Shown here piece after piece: positions 21,759 through 32,809 of a stretch of 64,000 nucleotides of DNA. Source of the stretch: Paroedura picta (Eukaryota > Chordata > Lepidosauria > Squamata > Gekkonidae); contig NC_135379.1 of assembly GCF_049243985.1 (NCBI RefSeq), positions 15,646,001 through 15,710,000 on the forward strand, in the 5' to 3' direction. The notes beneath the pieces are model-generated. The model made no database searches, was not told the DNA's origin, and saw only the letters and a program-made list of their open reading frames with translations. The number at the start of each line of letters is the position of its first letter. Position 1 is the stretch's first letter. The translations under genes and the position numbers were made by a program.

Positions 21759-22277
21759 TGTTGGTATTTTGAGAATAAGGCCTCAGGTTTGCTGACGGGA
21801 GGTAAGTTTGTGGTGAGAAGAAAGCAGAGATTACTGAGGCAGGAGTTATATGAAAGAAGATTTATTTATCAACATGGTTCATTTAAAAGGACAGTTCAGC
21901 AGCACAGGTCTCCAGTGGTCACCGGAGAAGGCTGGCAGCGGCTCTTATGCTAATTATGGCTTCAGACTGTGATTTGAATTCCCTTTCCTGCTTGTAGTTA
22001 TGACCAGGCTTTTGCAACGTAGCCACTGGGAGGGATCCTCAAACACGTGCATGCAGTTCTACCCACACTAGTCTGCCCTTTTCCAAGGGTCAAACTAAAC
22101 AGTCCCAGACGTTCATTTTCCAAGACAAGTCTCAAGCATGGGTAGTCTGTACCCTCCACTCTGCCACGGTGCCTGGCAGAGTTACCCTTTCACCTTTTCC
22201 TGAGGTAGACTCAAACTATGACTGCACCCTCTTTGAGGTAGACCTGGACTAACTCCTGCTGGGTTTCCCTCCAACAT
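21759..22277 (-). mobile_element. Probable solo LTR, about 519 bp
   Basis: The outer ends TGTTGG and CCAACA are inverted, and an AATAAA signal lies on the minus strand at about 21865. The flanking 5-mers tcttc and ttccc are similar but not equal, so the ends are less certain than for the LTRs at 7168 and 42902. No internal genes adjoin it. Confidence 0.45.
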
Positions 22278-23028
22278 TCCCCTCCCCCCTCTAGAAGGAG
22301 ACTGGATACCGTAGCAGCCCTCCCATAGGCTCAAGGGTAGGACAGACTCCCATCCCAACATGGGGTTCAAATCCCCGTGGAGGCCATGCAACCTACTTGG
22401 GTGGGTCAGTCTAAGTGACCTCACAGAGTTTGGGGACTCCATTCTAAATCCCTTAGCAGACAAATGCTACAAGTGAAAGGTACCTGTTTGCAAAGGACTT
22501 TGGTGCCATTCTTTCCCAGTGAGTTGTCAGGCCAGTCTCAGGATATTAGCATTGCTTTCATGTCCCGTGTGCCTCAGAAAAGGAAGGCCATCCTTCCAGA
22601 GTCATCCTTCTTCTTCCAGCTATTAAGGAAGACAGAACTGAATATTAAAGGCTCTACTTTGATGCAGATAAACATAATCTGCAACATTAATGTGGACCAT
22701 TATCACTTCCAAATACGTTGTTTAATCGTCCCCCTCCCCTTTCATGCTGGACTTTGGATATTTATCCTCCTAACTGGAGGATACATTTTGTGCTCAAAAA
22801 TGCACTGTTAAAAAACCTTGCATGAAAGGAAACCCTACGGACCCAATGGGGGCTTCCCCCCCTTGATGCGAGTAGAGTTGGGAAAAGGGTTAAATCCAGT
22901 TGACCTGGACCAACTGGGTTATAGTCATGGCTGCCCATTGGTGGCTACTCTGCAGAGCTATTCCTGCACTTTCATTTCATTCCCTTCACTGATGGATCTG
23001 GGAGAAGCGAAGTGATTCATGGAGACTT
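22278..23028. other. Gene-free spacer
   Basis: Nothing recognisable as gene or repeat. Confidence 0.4.
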
Positions 23029-23165
23029 GGTTAGGCTTTCAAGGCAAGAGACGGCACAGTTTGCCACTGCCTGCCACGGCATAGAGACCCCTCCTCACCA
23101 GGGCCGGCCCTGCTTAGCTTCCAAGATCTGACCCTGGGTCACCCAAACCAGGACACTTATTCATA
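23029..23165 (-). mobile_element. 5S-rRNA-derived SINE, head and body
   Basis: On the minus strand CAGATCTTGGAAGCTAAGCA followed by GGGCCGGCC is the internal control region of 5S rRNA. The body then reads GCAGTGGCAAACTG. It is truncated and diverged. Confidence 0.8.
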
Positions 23166-23485
23166 TCCCACAACATATCCTCACAACAACTCTCACTGAC
23201 CAAAAACTGAGAACAAAGGGGTTTGCTCATGTTCATTCAACTTTGCTGAAAAGATGAACATTGGGAGCTGTTCTAGAGCTTGACTAAATGCTGCCGAAGA
23301 CCGCTGGGAGATGGCAGCTCTTGCACCAGCACCCCAATCGCTATTCTTTAGCGCCACCTAGTGGAGGATGAACACATGGGCACCCCCCACATTCAAGATT
23401 TTAAAAGCCCGTCTGCCCCACACATACCTTCCAGAACGGCACAGGGATAGCTGCTGCTGCCGCCCCTGACAGAGAAACAGGAAAA

Positions 23486-23701
23486 GGTGACCAGATTTCA
23501 ACATTGGTAAAGCGGGACACCATTGACCGGGGGTGGGGGGTGGGATTGGTTCTTGATTAAAATTTGGTCTATATGGAGCAACAAAATTTTTCATAGAACG
23601 CAAAAATAGTATTGTAATATATATATTTTTTAATTTCAACATAGGTACCATTTGCCAGGTGCCCCCAGATGTCCCTCCAAAAGTGGGACAATCTGGTCGC
23701 C
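23486..23701 (-). mobile_element. piggyBac-like MITE, copy 1
   Basis: The ends GGTGACCAGATT and ATCTGGTCGCC are inverted repeats, with TTAA at the right flank (left flank mutated). The same element in opposite direction lies at 32587-32799. No transposase. Confidence 0.75.
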
Positions 23702-24259
23702 TTAAGGAAGGGGGGTCCTGGCTACCCGTCTGTCAGCTATATTTTTGGCACTGTCCAAACTGTTCCAGCTGCTGGACATGGATCCCCTCCCCCCAATGTC
23801 CTTGTAACAACCCTGCATGAGGCCAGTGAGGTGGGAAACCAAGGGGCCTGAGGTCAGCAGGGAGATTTCTGGCTAAGGGGGAGGACTGGAATCCAGGTGG
23901 CCCCACCTGGCATGTCATCACACTGATCTTGACCTTACACAGCCAGTGGCCCACTTCAAAGACGAAGACACTGCAAAGATAGTTCCATGCTGGACAGGAA
24001 GCAGAGATGGGGGAGGGCTGGCGGGGGCTCAGTTAATCACTCTCTGCACCCCACAATTAAGGAGACATCCGCCCATTCACCTCCGATTCTGACATATTTA
24101 TTTCCTTCACTATGGCTTCCCCCAGAATTAAACCCAAACATATGGTAATGTTAGCCACTAGGCCTCTTATTCCTGTTTGGTCCTTAAATCTGTGAATCAT
24201 CTCTGTGCTGCATGTTAATTTCCTGCTCACCCTCTACCTGTAGGTAAAGACAGGTGTAT

Positions 24260-24375
24260 TTGAGGAAGGATGTGCATGCGCAAAAGCGTATACTGAAAAT
24301 AAAGCTTTCTCCGTCTTAAAGGGACCGCTGGACTCAGACTTTGTTCGGCTGCTTCAGGCCAATATGGCGGCCCAC
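24260..24375 (+). mobile_element. Retroposon of the TTGTTGGTCTTAAAGGTGC family
   Basis: It contains GAAAATAAAGCTTTCTC, GTCTTAAAGGGACC and CTTCAGGCCAATATGGC, aligned with the copy at 62196. Confidence 0.65.
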
Positions 24376-25313
24376 TTGGATGATCACAACCTCGTACACT
24401 TTTACCCCACCCTTCCTCCAAACAACCCCGGGCATTCTCCCTTCTTCCGTTGCATTCTCACAGCATCCCTGCAAGAATGACTGGACCAAGATCCCCCAGC
24501 AGGCTTCTATAGCAGGGGCAGGGGCAGGGGGGATCTCTCATATGCAACGCCAGCTCCATAGGACCTCACTGGTAGAACCACAAGTTCTTTGCACAATCAC
24601 ACCACTCCTATCCCACTGAAGACACATACAGAACATGTTTTGATCCACTGTTAGTGGCTAGACCAAGTCTTGTCCAGTTATGCTGCTAGAACTAACAGGG
24701 CTGATTCTGTGTTAGGCAGGTCTCACAGAACCCTCCCACAAATCAATGGGGCAAACATGGCTTCCCACTCGAGCAAATCCGTGGGGACAGCCCACTGCAG
24801 CACAAGAACACCTCTTGGCTGAGACCAAGGTGATTCTGTTGTATCTGAGAAACGTGTGTTTCCAAGTTCCCTGAGTCTTCCACATCCGTGTTTACTTACT
24901 GGAGAAACCCCCTGCCAAGGTTGTGGCCTATTAAAATAGCTTTCAACCACAACTGTCTTTGCTCGGTTTATTAATAGGTAGACGGCTTCGATTTTCTGCT
25001 AGAAACCTTCCAGGAGTCACAAGAAGACCACTCTTCAAAATTCTGTGTGTTCTTTGAAGTATTTCACCAGAGCATTTATGGATAAGCGGGCATTCCCCTA
25101 ACAGATGCTTCAGATTAGCCTTTGATACACCATCCCTTCAGCATATTTCATGTGCTTTGATCTCCATTTTAACTCTCCTGAATCAAGTCAGAGATAATTT
25201 TAAGTACGGCTCTTGGTTGTAATTTTATGACTGGATAGAGGTTTAACGTTCCATTAAAGTTCTGTAATTTGTTACCTAGAATAGTGGAAGCTCCTGTCGC
25301 ATGTAGTCCTAAT
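24376..25313. other. Gene-free spacer
   Basis: No gene seen. The right half (24950 onward) is AT-rich, has no evident repeat, and runs into the local duplication at 25314. Confidence 0.4.
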
Positions 25314-25468
25314 CCTCTGTATTTTCTGGCAGAAAACAGTAAGTGCTCTGGACACTGTTAAAGCAGAATGACATTTTGCTTGGAAAAGATGTTGGGGTGT
25401 TTCTAACAAACAGCTTTGCGTACTGCTCAGCAATCAACATGAGGAGCTACTGGTTTTATTCTATTGGA
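25314..25468 (+). repeat. Local direct duplication, unit 1
   Basis: From CCTCTGTATTTTCTGGCAG to GGAGCTACTGG this matches unit 2, 217 bases further on, with scattered differences. It is not seen elsewhere in the window. Confidence 0.85.
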
Positions 25469-25530
25469 TTGTGAAAATTGGGCCAAAGGGTCTTTTTCCT
25501 ACCTGCAGTGGATGGTGTTGCCATGTCATC

Positions 25531-25685
25531 CCTCTGTATTTTCTAGCAGAAAACAGTAAGTTCTCTGGACACTGTAAAAGCAGAATGACATTTTGCATGG
25601 AAAAGATATCTGGATGATTCTAACAAACAGCTTCGCAGACTGCTCAGCAGTAAATACAAGGAGCTACTGGATTTATTCAATTGGC
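25531..25685 (+). repeat. Local direct duplication, unit 2
   Basis: From CCTCTGTATTTTCTAGCAG to GGAGCTACTGG; direct partner of 25314-25468. The spacer between units is about 60 bases. Confidence 0.85.
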
Positions 25686-25717
25686 ATGCTCAGAGAATAT
25701 GAAGATGAGCGATGGGC

Positions 25718-25790
25718 AAATCATAGAATAGAATCATAGAGTTTGAAGGAACTGCCAGGGCCTTCTCCTCCAGCCCCCTCAAGAATTCAC
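25718..25790 (-). mobile_element. CR1 LINE 3' end fragment
   Basis: AATCATAGAGTTTGAAGGAA and the following CCAGCCCCCT are the reverse of the usual CR1 3' end (compare 63829 and 51505). Confidence 0.7.
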
Positions 25791-28278
25791 AATGACTGCC
25801 CACCTGCAGTGACCTCAAGGCTGCATCTGGCCCACAGGAGTTTTCCATTGGCTTTCAAGCTGCTCAATCATCTCTCAGGAACACTGGTAGGCCAGAAGAC
25901 TAAAGCTTCAGCTAGTGGGTTCACATGCCTGAATAATTCTCAGGCAGCTCAAGGACCAAGGGCCATTTGGCCTAGCCCAGCAAGAGATTGACTGGGCAAA
26001 GGTCTCTGCCCACCTGTGAGGGACCCAAGCTGAATGCCAGATCTTTCTGTTTCCTGCACCTTCAGCGAGGTAAACAGGAAGGACCACCGGCCAGCTCAGA
26101 GCCCTCTAAAGCAGGTGAAGACAATGTAGCCCTGGATACAAACATATTCCCCACTCCTCTTCTATCCTGCATGGTTGTGTAGAGAAAGCAGAACCCTTTT
26201 CTTCTTCTGCTGAGCAAGCTATCGTGGCTTCCACAGTCAAGGAATAAGTAATGACACGCCAAAGTCTTTATACAGTAACTTTTATCCTTTGTTGCTTAGG
26301 CGATAACTTGATTTGATTTATGGAACCTGAGAGGGAGACTCCCCTGCTTTAATATATATGTGATTGGCTGGAAACAAAACCATATGGGGAAGAATTGTAC
26401 GGTTGGCCTCAGTCTTCCTGAGAGAACGGGAAACAGCAGACCAGGTTTGCTGCACTAAATCAGATGTCTATTAATATGGTGCCTCTTGGGGAGGGGCTTT
26501 GGTTCATTGGCAGAGTGCCTGCTTGGCATGCAGAAGGTCACAGGTTCAATCCCTTGTATCTCCAGTTGAAAGGATCAGGTCATCGCTGATATGACGTCTT
26601 ATTTCTGCCACAGAATTGCGAGTTCAGATATGAAATGGCTACAGGAGCGACAACACATATGGTAGGCTAAAAACTAGGGAGAGTTGCATCCTGCAACCTG
26701 CGTGTCTCCTGCAAATTAAGGCAGTACAAAGGGATTGGCTTAAGGGCTAGGAAGATTTCCAGAAGGAGACCTTGCCCAGGAATAAGCCTTGCAAATAAAT
26801 GATTAACTTTTAAATTTGTTTGTACGTATCCGATCACGAGGACTATTCCAAGTTGGTTCCAGACCCCGAGAAATTATTCCTGAGCCGTGGAGGTAGAAAT
26901 GACCTAAACACCAAAGAGGCCACGACTGAATGAGTTCACCCACTGCAGGCAGCTTCATCCCAGAATCTCCAGAGGTCATTCCTCCCCCCCCCCTATGTTG
27001 CAATATCAGAAACAGTCCTGATTCAAACACACATAAGAAGAACAGGGAGGTGCGCACTTTGTAGTCCTTCCTCACCCCCTTTTAAACACACACACAGAGA
27101 ACAAGTGCAGCAAGCCAAGAGAGAAGGGAGATCTGCTCCCCTCGCTGTGTTTTCTGCCTGCTCTGAATTTCATTATGCAGAGGAGCTGCCAGAGGTGGAA
27201 GCCACCACTTGCAGCCCAAAGTGGGCCGTTCCACTATTTTCTGCAGCTCGCTAGATGTGTCAATCAGGCCTGAGCCAGTCTTATGAAAAGCTGCTATTGG
27301 GAGAGTCTGCAGAGGGAGATGTGGGCAGGGAGGGCTCAGCGGCCTCCATTCAATTATCCTCCCCAGAGCCCAGCTTCACACGTTTAATGCTGCAGCTCTG
27401 CCACAGTCAATGGGAGTTTGGCCCTGAAAGAGACGTTTTCCAATAGAGGGAGAAGGAGAAACTGCATCCAACATGTCTCTGGATCGCCCACATCCTGCTG
27501 CCTTGAAAACCATTGCAGCTCCTTGGCTTACCACTTCAGTTCCTTTCTCCCTTGTGGGACAGAATTGCTCAGGAGTCCGTTCTTTTGCCAGTCGGGGGTA
27601 ACGTGTGGTTCATCATGCCTTGTCGGAGAGCCCCGGTCTTTATCTGGAAAGGTGGGAGAGTGAGAAACGCACTGGAATGTGCTGAAATGCAATCCACAGA
27701 TTTGTGCCCCATGACACACGGAACAGGTGTTCACACGCCAGATTGGAGGGTAGACGCATGCACCAGATGTGGAGCTATTCTTACAGCCGGAGCCAGGGAG
27801 AGGCGATGTAGCTGCATCTGGGAAGGTGCAGAAAGATCAGGCACTCGGAACAGCTGCTGTGGTTACCACCGCAGCAGCAGGACTGCTAGTAGGAAATTGC
27901 CAAAGGCATGTTGAAGTTTCCCAGGGCCTCGAGTGCAATGAACAGGGATTACGCACAGTTAGTAAAAACACCATAAAGAATGGAAACGACTTCAAAAAGA
28001 CATCCTTTTGGTCCCCACCCCTTGATCCTAGCCCTGCTTTCAAGTTCCAGCATGGAAGTTGCCTTCCTCAGACTAGTGTCTTGCCTCTCCCTTGCACGCA
28101 ATAGGAATTGTGCAGAGCCAAGCCAAAACATCGGCACTGACTGTTAGGTGTTCAGCCAATCAGGCAATGGGCTGAGCAGCTATAGGCCCAAAACTGCCTT
28201 ATGCCAAGTCAGATTGTTGGCTTCCCTAGAGCTAGACTGACTCCGAGGCGTCCGACAATGGCCTTTCCCATCCTGCTT
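25791..28278. other. Gene-free region with one SINE
   Basis: A tRNA-derived SINE lies at 26497-26600. Outside it I see no gene. The longer open frames around 27418-28104 on both strands overlap each other and match nothing I know. Confidence 0.4.
26497..26600 (+). mobile_element. tRNA-derived SINE, CTTGGCATGCAG type
   Basis: The string TTCATTGGCAGAGTGCCTGC is tRNA-like, followed by CTTGGCATGCAGAAGG in the anticodon-arm position and a B box AGGTTCAATCCC. Diverged fragments of this type also lie at 28525-28570 and 36540-36660 (minus) and 60335-60480 (plus). Confidence 0.7.
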
Positions 28279-28517
28279 GGTGCAGTGGTTCAGAGCAGTG
28301 GCCTCTAATCGAAAGAACTGGATTTGATTCCCCATTCCTCCTCCACATGCAGCCAGCTGGGGGACCATGGACCAGTCACAGTTCTCTCAGAGCTCTCCCA
28401 GCCTCACCTACCTCATAGGGTGTCTGTTGTGGGGATAGGAAGGGAAGGCGATTGTAAGCCACTTTGAGGCTCCTTCAGGTAGTAAAAAGTGGAATTCAAA
28501 ATATCAGCTCTTCTTCT
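28279..28517 (+). mobile_element. tRNA-derived SINE, diverged copy
   Basis: GGTGCAGTGGTTCAGAGCAG head, GATTTGATTCCCC B box and GTAAGCCACTTTGAGGCTCC tail, ending in CTCTTCTTCT. Confidence 0.82.
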
Positions 28518-30000
28518 ATAGTGAAGAATATTTTAATCTGGAGATGCCAGGGTTTGAATTTGGGACTGTGCTAACGACCTCTTTCTAAAATATTCTCTGG
28601 GATGCCAGACCACCTTTTCAGCTATGGGAACTCTGCCGTGATCTTTAGGGCCATCCTATACAGTTATGCAGCATGCAGTAGTAGAAATTTGTCCGTAACC
28701 CTGGCCTTACAAAATTAGGGAAGGGGGGGGACAAACTGGTTTCCAAAGGCAGAGCCAGGAGGGGCTTCATCATCCCTTTCACTAGCAGAAAACTGTCCAC
28801 AGCCCCCTCCCCCTTTCTGATACCAAAAGCACGTCAGGTGACATAGAAGAACGGATAAAGACACTGCCATGCTCAGGTATTAATTCCCCACCATTTAACA
28901 AGTTTATTTATTCACGATGATAAAAATATCATTGCACGAATTGCAGTTTTCCAAAACAATATTCAGCTTAAAAGCCAGTTATCATGCATTCATTTTCAAG
29001 CAACCACGCTATTTTCTGCTCTGCCACGCACTACTCCTGGATTTTGATATGTAATTGTGTGTGTGTGCAAAGTACCACTAGTCTCAGCAGATTTATGGTG
29101 GCCCCAACAAGGGTCTCTTGAGGCAGGTGAGAAGCTTGGCTTCTGAGACCTGACGCGATCAAGCTATATTCCCTGTTGCCTTCTCTCCCCAAATGTGTAA
29201 TTTAAGGCATACTTTATATTACCAAAATGTTGTTTTACCAAACTGTTATCAGCCGTTCTGTCATCTTAGTAAGTAGGTGTCTGCCAACAATAGCCAGTGA
29301 AAATAATTCTTGCCACCATCAATAAATTAGCAACAGTTCCTTAGGAAGAACTGGAATTATTTCAGTGCAATTAAGGTTTTTTTTTAAAAAAAAAGATTAA
29401 TGGCTGCCTTGGAAGAATAACATTCCAAATTTCATAATAACTTTATGAGCCGTTTTCCAGGAAATGTACGCTCCATGACATCCCCCACCATGAACGTTGA
29501 GAGCCAGCTTTTCCAACAGAGAAAACGAGCATGTATTATTTATCCTACCACTAATTTTAGATGACCCCATGGTGTCGCCTACCACTGATTAATCATTTTA
29601 AAACAATTCCCTCCTTACAGGAGGATCACAGACAATAATGTTCCTTTTGGACAGATAAATTTGCATTTCTCAGCATTTTGTTTAGAGCTAGAAAACGTCA
29701 ACCATTTTTATTGTGTTCGTTATCATGATTGCACAACAAACCTAGCAAATATCTTCCGATCTTAGCATTTCCCCCATTCTTGAATTTTTGATGTCGGTGT
29801 TTGGAGTAAATCCTTTGTCTACAATAGCAGGTGCTAGTTAGGAATTAACAGGGGACAAATACTTACTACATCTGTTCCAAACCTCTACCAACAGCGTTAA
29901 TTTTTAAAGCAAGTGCCAGGTCACACAGTAACTACAAATTGGGGGAAATGTTGGATTAGACTGTATTTAAAATGTGTGTGGGAGGGTTGGGGGTTCCCCC
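28518..30000. other. Gene-free spacer
   Basis: Mostly unique AT-rich sequence. The run 28900-29900 has no identifiable repeats and no coding sequence. It could include conserved non-coding elements, but nothing in the bases alone proves it. Confidence 0.4.
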
Positions 30001-30172
30001 ATATTTAAATATTTATTTAAAATAATATTGTATTATTTTAAATAATATATTATTTTATATATTATATATAATATATTATTGTAAATAATATTATATTAAA
30101 TGATAAATAAATAAAATAAAAATGTTTATTTTAAAAACACATATTTAAAATATTGTCTAATCCAACATTTTA
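30001..30172. repeat. AT-only low-complexity run
   Basis: Alternating ATTTAAAT, TATTATTTTA and TATATA strings with almost no G or C. Confidence 0.85.
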
Positions 30173-30264
30173 AATATTTGAGGCAGAAGCTCTCCTTCAT
30201 AGGATGCCTTTTAAATTGCACATGCTTTTTAAAAAAAATCCCTCTCTGTTCGATGTCTCCTGAC

Positions 30265-30532
30265 GTGGAGGCTGTAAACAGGAACTCTCTTACCATAGAG
30301 TTAGTGAGATAGACAGGGACAGTGACCGCTCACCTTTGATCTTACTGACCTGCCCCTAGAGGGTAATTTCCTGTTTTTCCCCAGGCTCTTCCCCTTTCTT
30401 CTCCATCTCTCCAGCCTGCAACATGATGGCAGGGAGGTGCCTCAGGCATCTCTCTCCATCCAGCTATTTAGATTAGAATAGGAACCTTTATCTTTACCTC
30501 TAAGTATGTAGTATTCTTTATTAAATAGTTGT
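30265..30532 (+). mobile_element. Interspersed repeat, LTR-like, copy 2
   Basis: High similarity to 8676-8942 over the whole length, with unrelated flanks. See that entry for the family argument. Confidence 0.6.
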
Positions 30533-32009
30533 TATATTATTTAAGTACCACCTTTAAGTAAAGCGGGACACCCTTACATAAACACAGTTTACCTTCAGTT
30601 ATGCAAGGAAGATCTTTGGGCTGTAGCGGCAGCTGCTACCCCAAGCAATATTGTTTTGAATCTTGCAGCCAATCATATCTCGGGGAGCGGGGAGTCAGAA
30701 GTCCTGCTGGGCAATAGCCCATCTGGTGGCTCTTCCCTTTCTTAAAACATTTGTCAGGAGCAAGGAAATGTGCTGGTGGGCTGGAGACCCCTGGGTTGGA
30801 GTGTCTGACTATTTCCACACAGAGGACTCAACCAGCCATTATGTCACGATGTCCCCTGTTTTTTTGCCTTGTCCCATGTCTGTATTAGGGAGAATTTGTC
30901 CCTCTTCCCCCTTGTTTGCCCCCGAATTTGTTTCCTCACACGATAGCCGAGAGACAGGAGTGAAAACTTCCTGCCATTTTTAACTTGTCGATCATTGCCA
31001 CATGGCGAAAACTCCCAGTCATCTTCCAGTGACATTTTGTGCCATTTGAGCACACACACCCCAGTCCGAAATCATTTTTTTAAACCCCAAAACAAGGTCA
31101 TTGTGTTATGACGTTGTGGCGTTGTAACAAGCAAGGACATTTTTGTTGTTGTTCCTGGAGGACTGAAAACAAGAACAGTCAAGCCACTGTGTATTATTAA
31201 AAACAAAAACACCAAGTACAGCAAAACTGTAATGATTTAATGCATAAGAAAGGCCATGGACAATACAGCAGATAATTATGAATTAAATGCAACAGGCATG
31301 CTGGAGTCCACAGTGCTGTTCTGGAAGCAGTGAGTGAGGTCTTGCAAGATAAATAGAAAAGACAACGGGTAAGCTGGCTAAACTGTAGACAATTTAGCCA
31401 GCTTACCCCTTGTATTCTCTATTTAGCTTACAGGACTACTATGATGGAAGAAGGAGAAAAAAGTTATTCCCTTTCTCCATTCTGAGCATCATGCCCATGA
31501 CACTGATTTATACTGGGTCAGACTAGTAGGCTTCCTAGCTGATTGCTACCTATTTGGACTGGCAGCAGAGCTACAAAGCTCTCAGGTATTCTTTTCTGGC
31601 CCTGCCACCTATAGCCCACTGCTTGCAAACCATGGGCGTTGTAATTGAGCTATGGCCTTTCTCCGTGGGCTATAAACTGGGTGCATTTTGCAAAAATATA
31701 ATCAGGACGGGATTCCCAAAACTAACAGAACAACTGAACTTTTCATATCTCAGTACCAATCAATCAGTCAATCAATCAAAATATTGTGCTGCAGCATGCT
31801 CAATAAAGCAGCAGAAGGGGGCTGACACTAAGTAATCTTTTAATTTTATTTATAGATTTACATGATATTAATGGCTTTTATTGAACGACTGCTGTGCTCT
31901 TGGATTGTAATAAACCATTAATTGATTGTTGTGGGTAGCTGTTGCCTCAGTCCCCAGCAAAATCCATAAACAAAAGCAATGGAGCAGCCCCAAGAAAAGC
32001 TGTTCCTTT
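30533..32009. other. Gene-free spacer with a hairpin
   Basis: No gene. A long inverted repeat sits at 31350-31424. Other open frames are short and unmatched. Confidence 0.4.
31350..31424. repeat. Inverted repeat with short loop
   Basis: The inner arms GGGTAAGCTGGCTAAA and TTTAGCCAGCTTACCC are perfect complements around a loop of about 10 bases. Pairing continues outward for about 20 more bases with few mismatches (AAATAGAAAAGACAA against the complement of TTGTATTCTCTATTT). Confidence 0.85.
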
Positions 32010-32088
32010 GTACCCCACTTTTTCTCTCTGGAGGTGTCTCAAAGTGGCTTACAATCGCCTACCCTTCCCCTTCCCACAACAGACTTCC
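32010..32088 (-). mobile_element. tRNA-derived SINE tail
   Basis: GTCTCAAAGTGGCTTACAAT on plus is the reverse of the SINE tail; only the 3' portion is present. Confidence 0.75.
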
Positions 32089-32159
32089 ACTTGGTGGGAT
32101 TTTACTTGGTGGCTTCCACTTGGTGGGATTTTATTTTTCAGATTTAAGCATTCTATTTA

Positions 32160-32330
32160 TGTTTGTTCCAGTTAAATTATTTATATTTATTTATATTTAT
32201 ATGAAAAAATAATTTATATCTAAATTTATTTATATTTATTTGTTTGTATTTGTATTTATTCACCGCCACTCCCGGCCAACTGGTTCGAGGTGGTTCACAG
32301 CAGCCTAAAATCAACAATTAAAGTGCCCCA
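32160..32330 (-). mobile_element. LINE 3' end (CR1/L2 group) with (ATAAAT)-like tail
   Basis: On the minus strand GGCCGGGAGTGGCGGTGAAT is followed by TAAATA repeats, the same plan as the tail at 53025-53471. Confidence 0.6.
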
Positions 32331-32586
32331 ACCCACAATCCCACCCCATAATCCCACCCCCCTTGCACAAGGAGGAGAAAGGCAAACAAGGCAAACAAAG
32401 GCAAATAGCACAACAAGGAGGAGAAAGGCAAAACAAGACAGGGGAGGAAATGATTGCAAAGTTGGTTTTACAAGTGAATGAAATGTTCACAAGCTTGGAA
32501 TATTATTCAAGTTACTGTTACAGGGAAGGCTTTCTATTGATTCCTGGTGCTTGGTATTTATAGATATTTATTTATATTTATATTAA

Positions 32587-32799
32587 GGTGACCAGATTGT
32601 CCCACTTTTGGAGGGACATCTGGGGTACCTGGCAATTGTACTTATGTTGAAATTTAAAAAAATATATTACAATACTATTTTTGCGTCTATGAGTTCTATG
32701 AAACTTTTTGTTGATCCATATGGACCACATTTTTAATCAAGAACCTCCCCCCCCTTGGTCAATGGTGTCCTGCTTTACCAATGTTAAAATCTGGTCACC
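32587..32799 (+). mobile_element. piggyBac-like MITE, copy 2
   Basis: 213 bp between two intact TTAA sites, with inverted ends GGTGACCAGATT and AATCTGGTCACC. No coding capacity. Same family as 23486-23701 but reversed. Confidence 0.88.
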
Positions 32800-32809
32800 T
32801 TAATTTATA

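Noticed and set aside
26497-26600. tRNA gene
   Set aside because: A and B boxes are present, but the cloverleaf is not complete and related fragments recur as SINEs.
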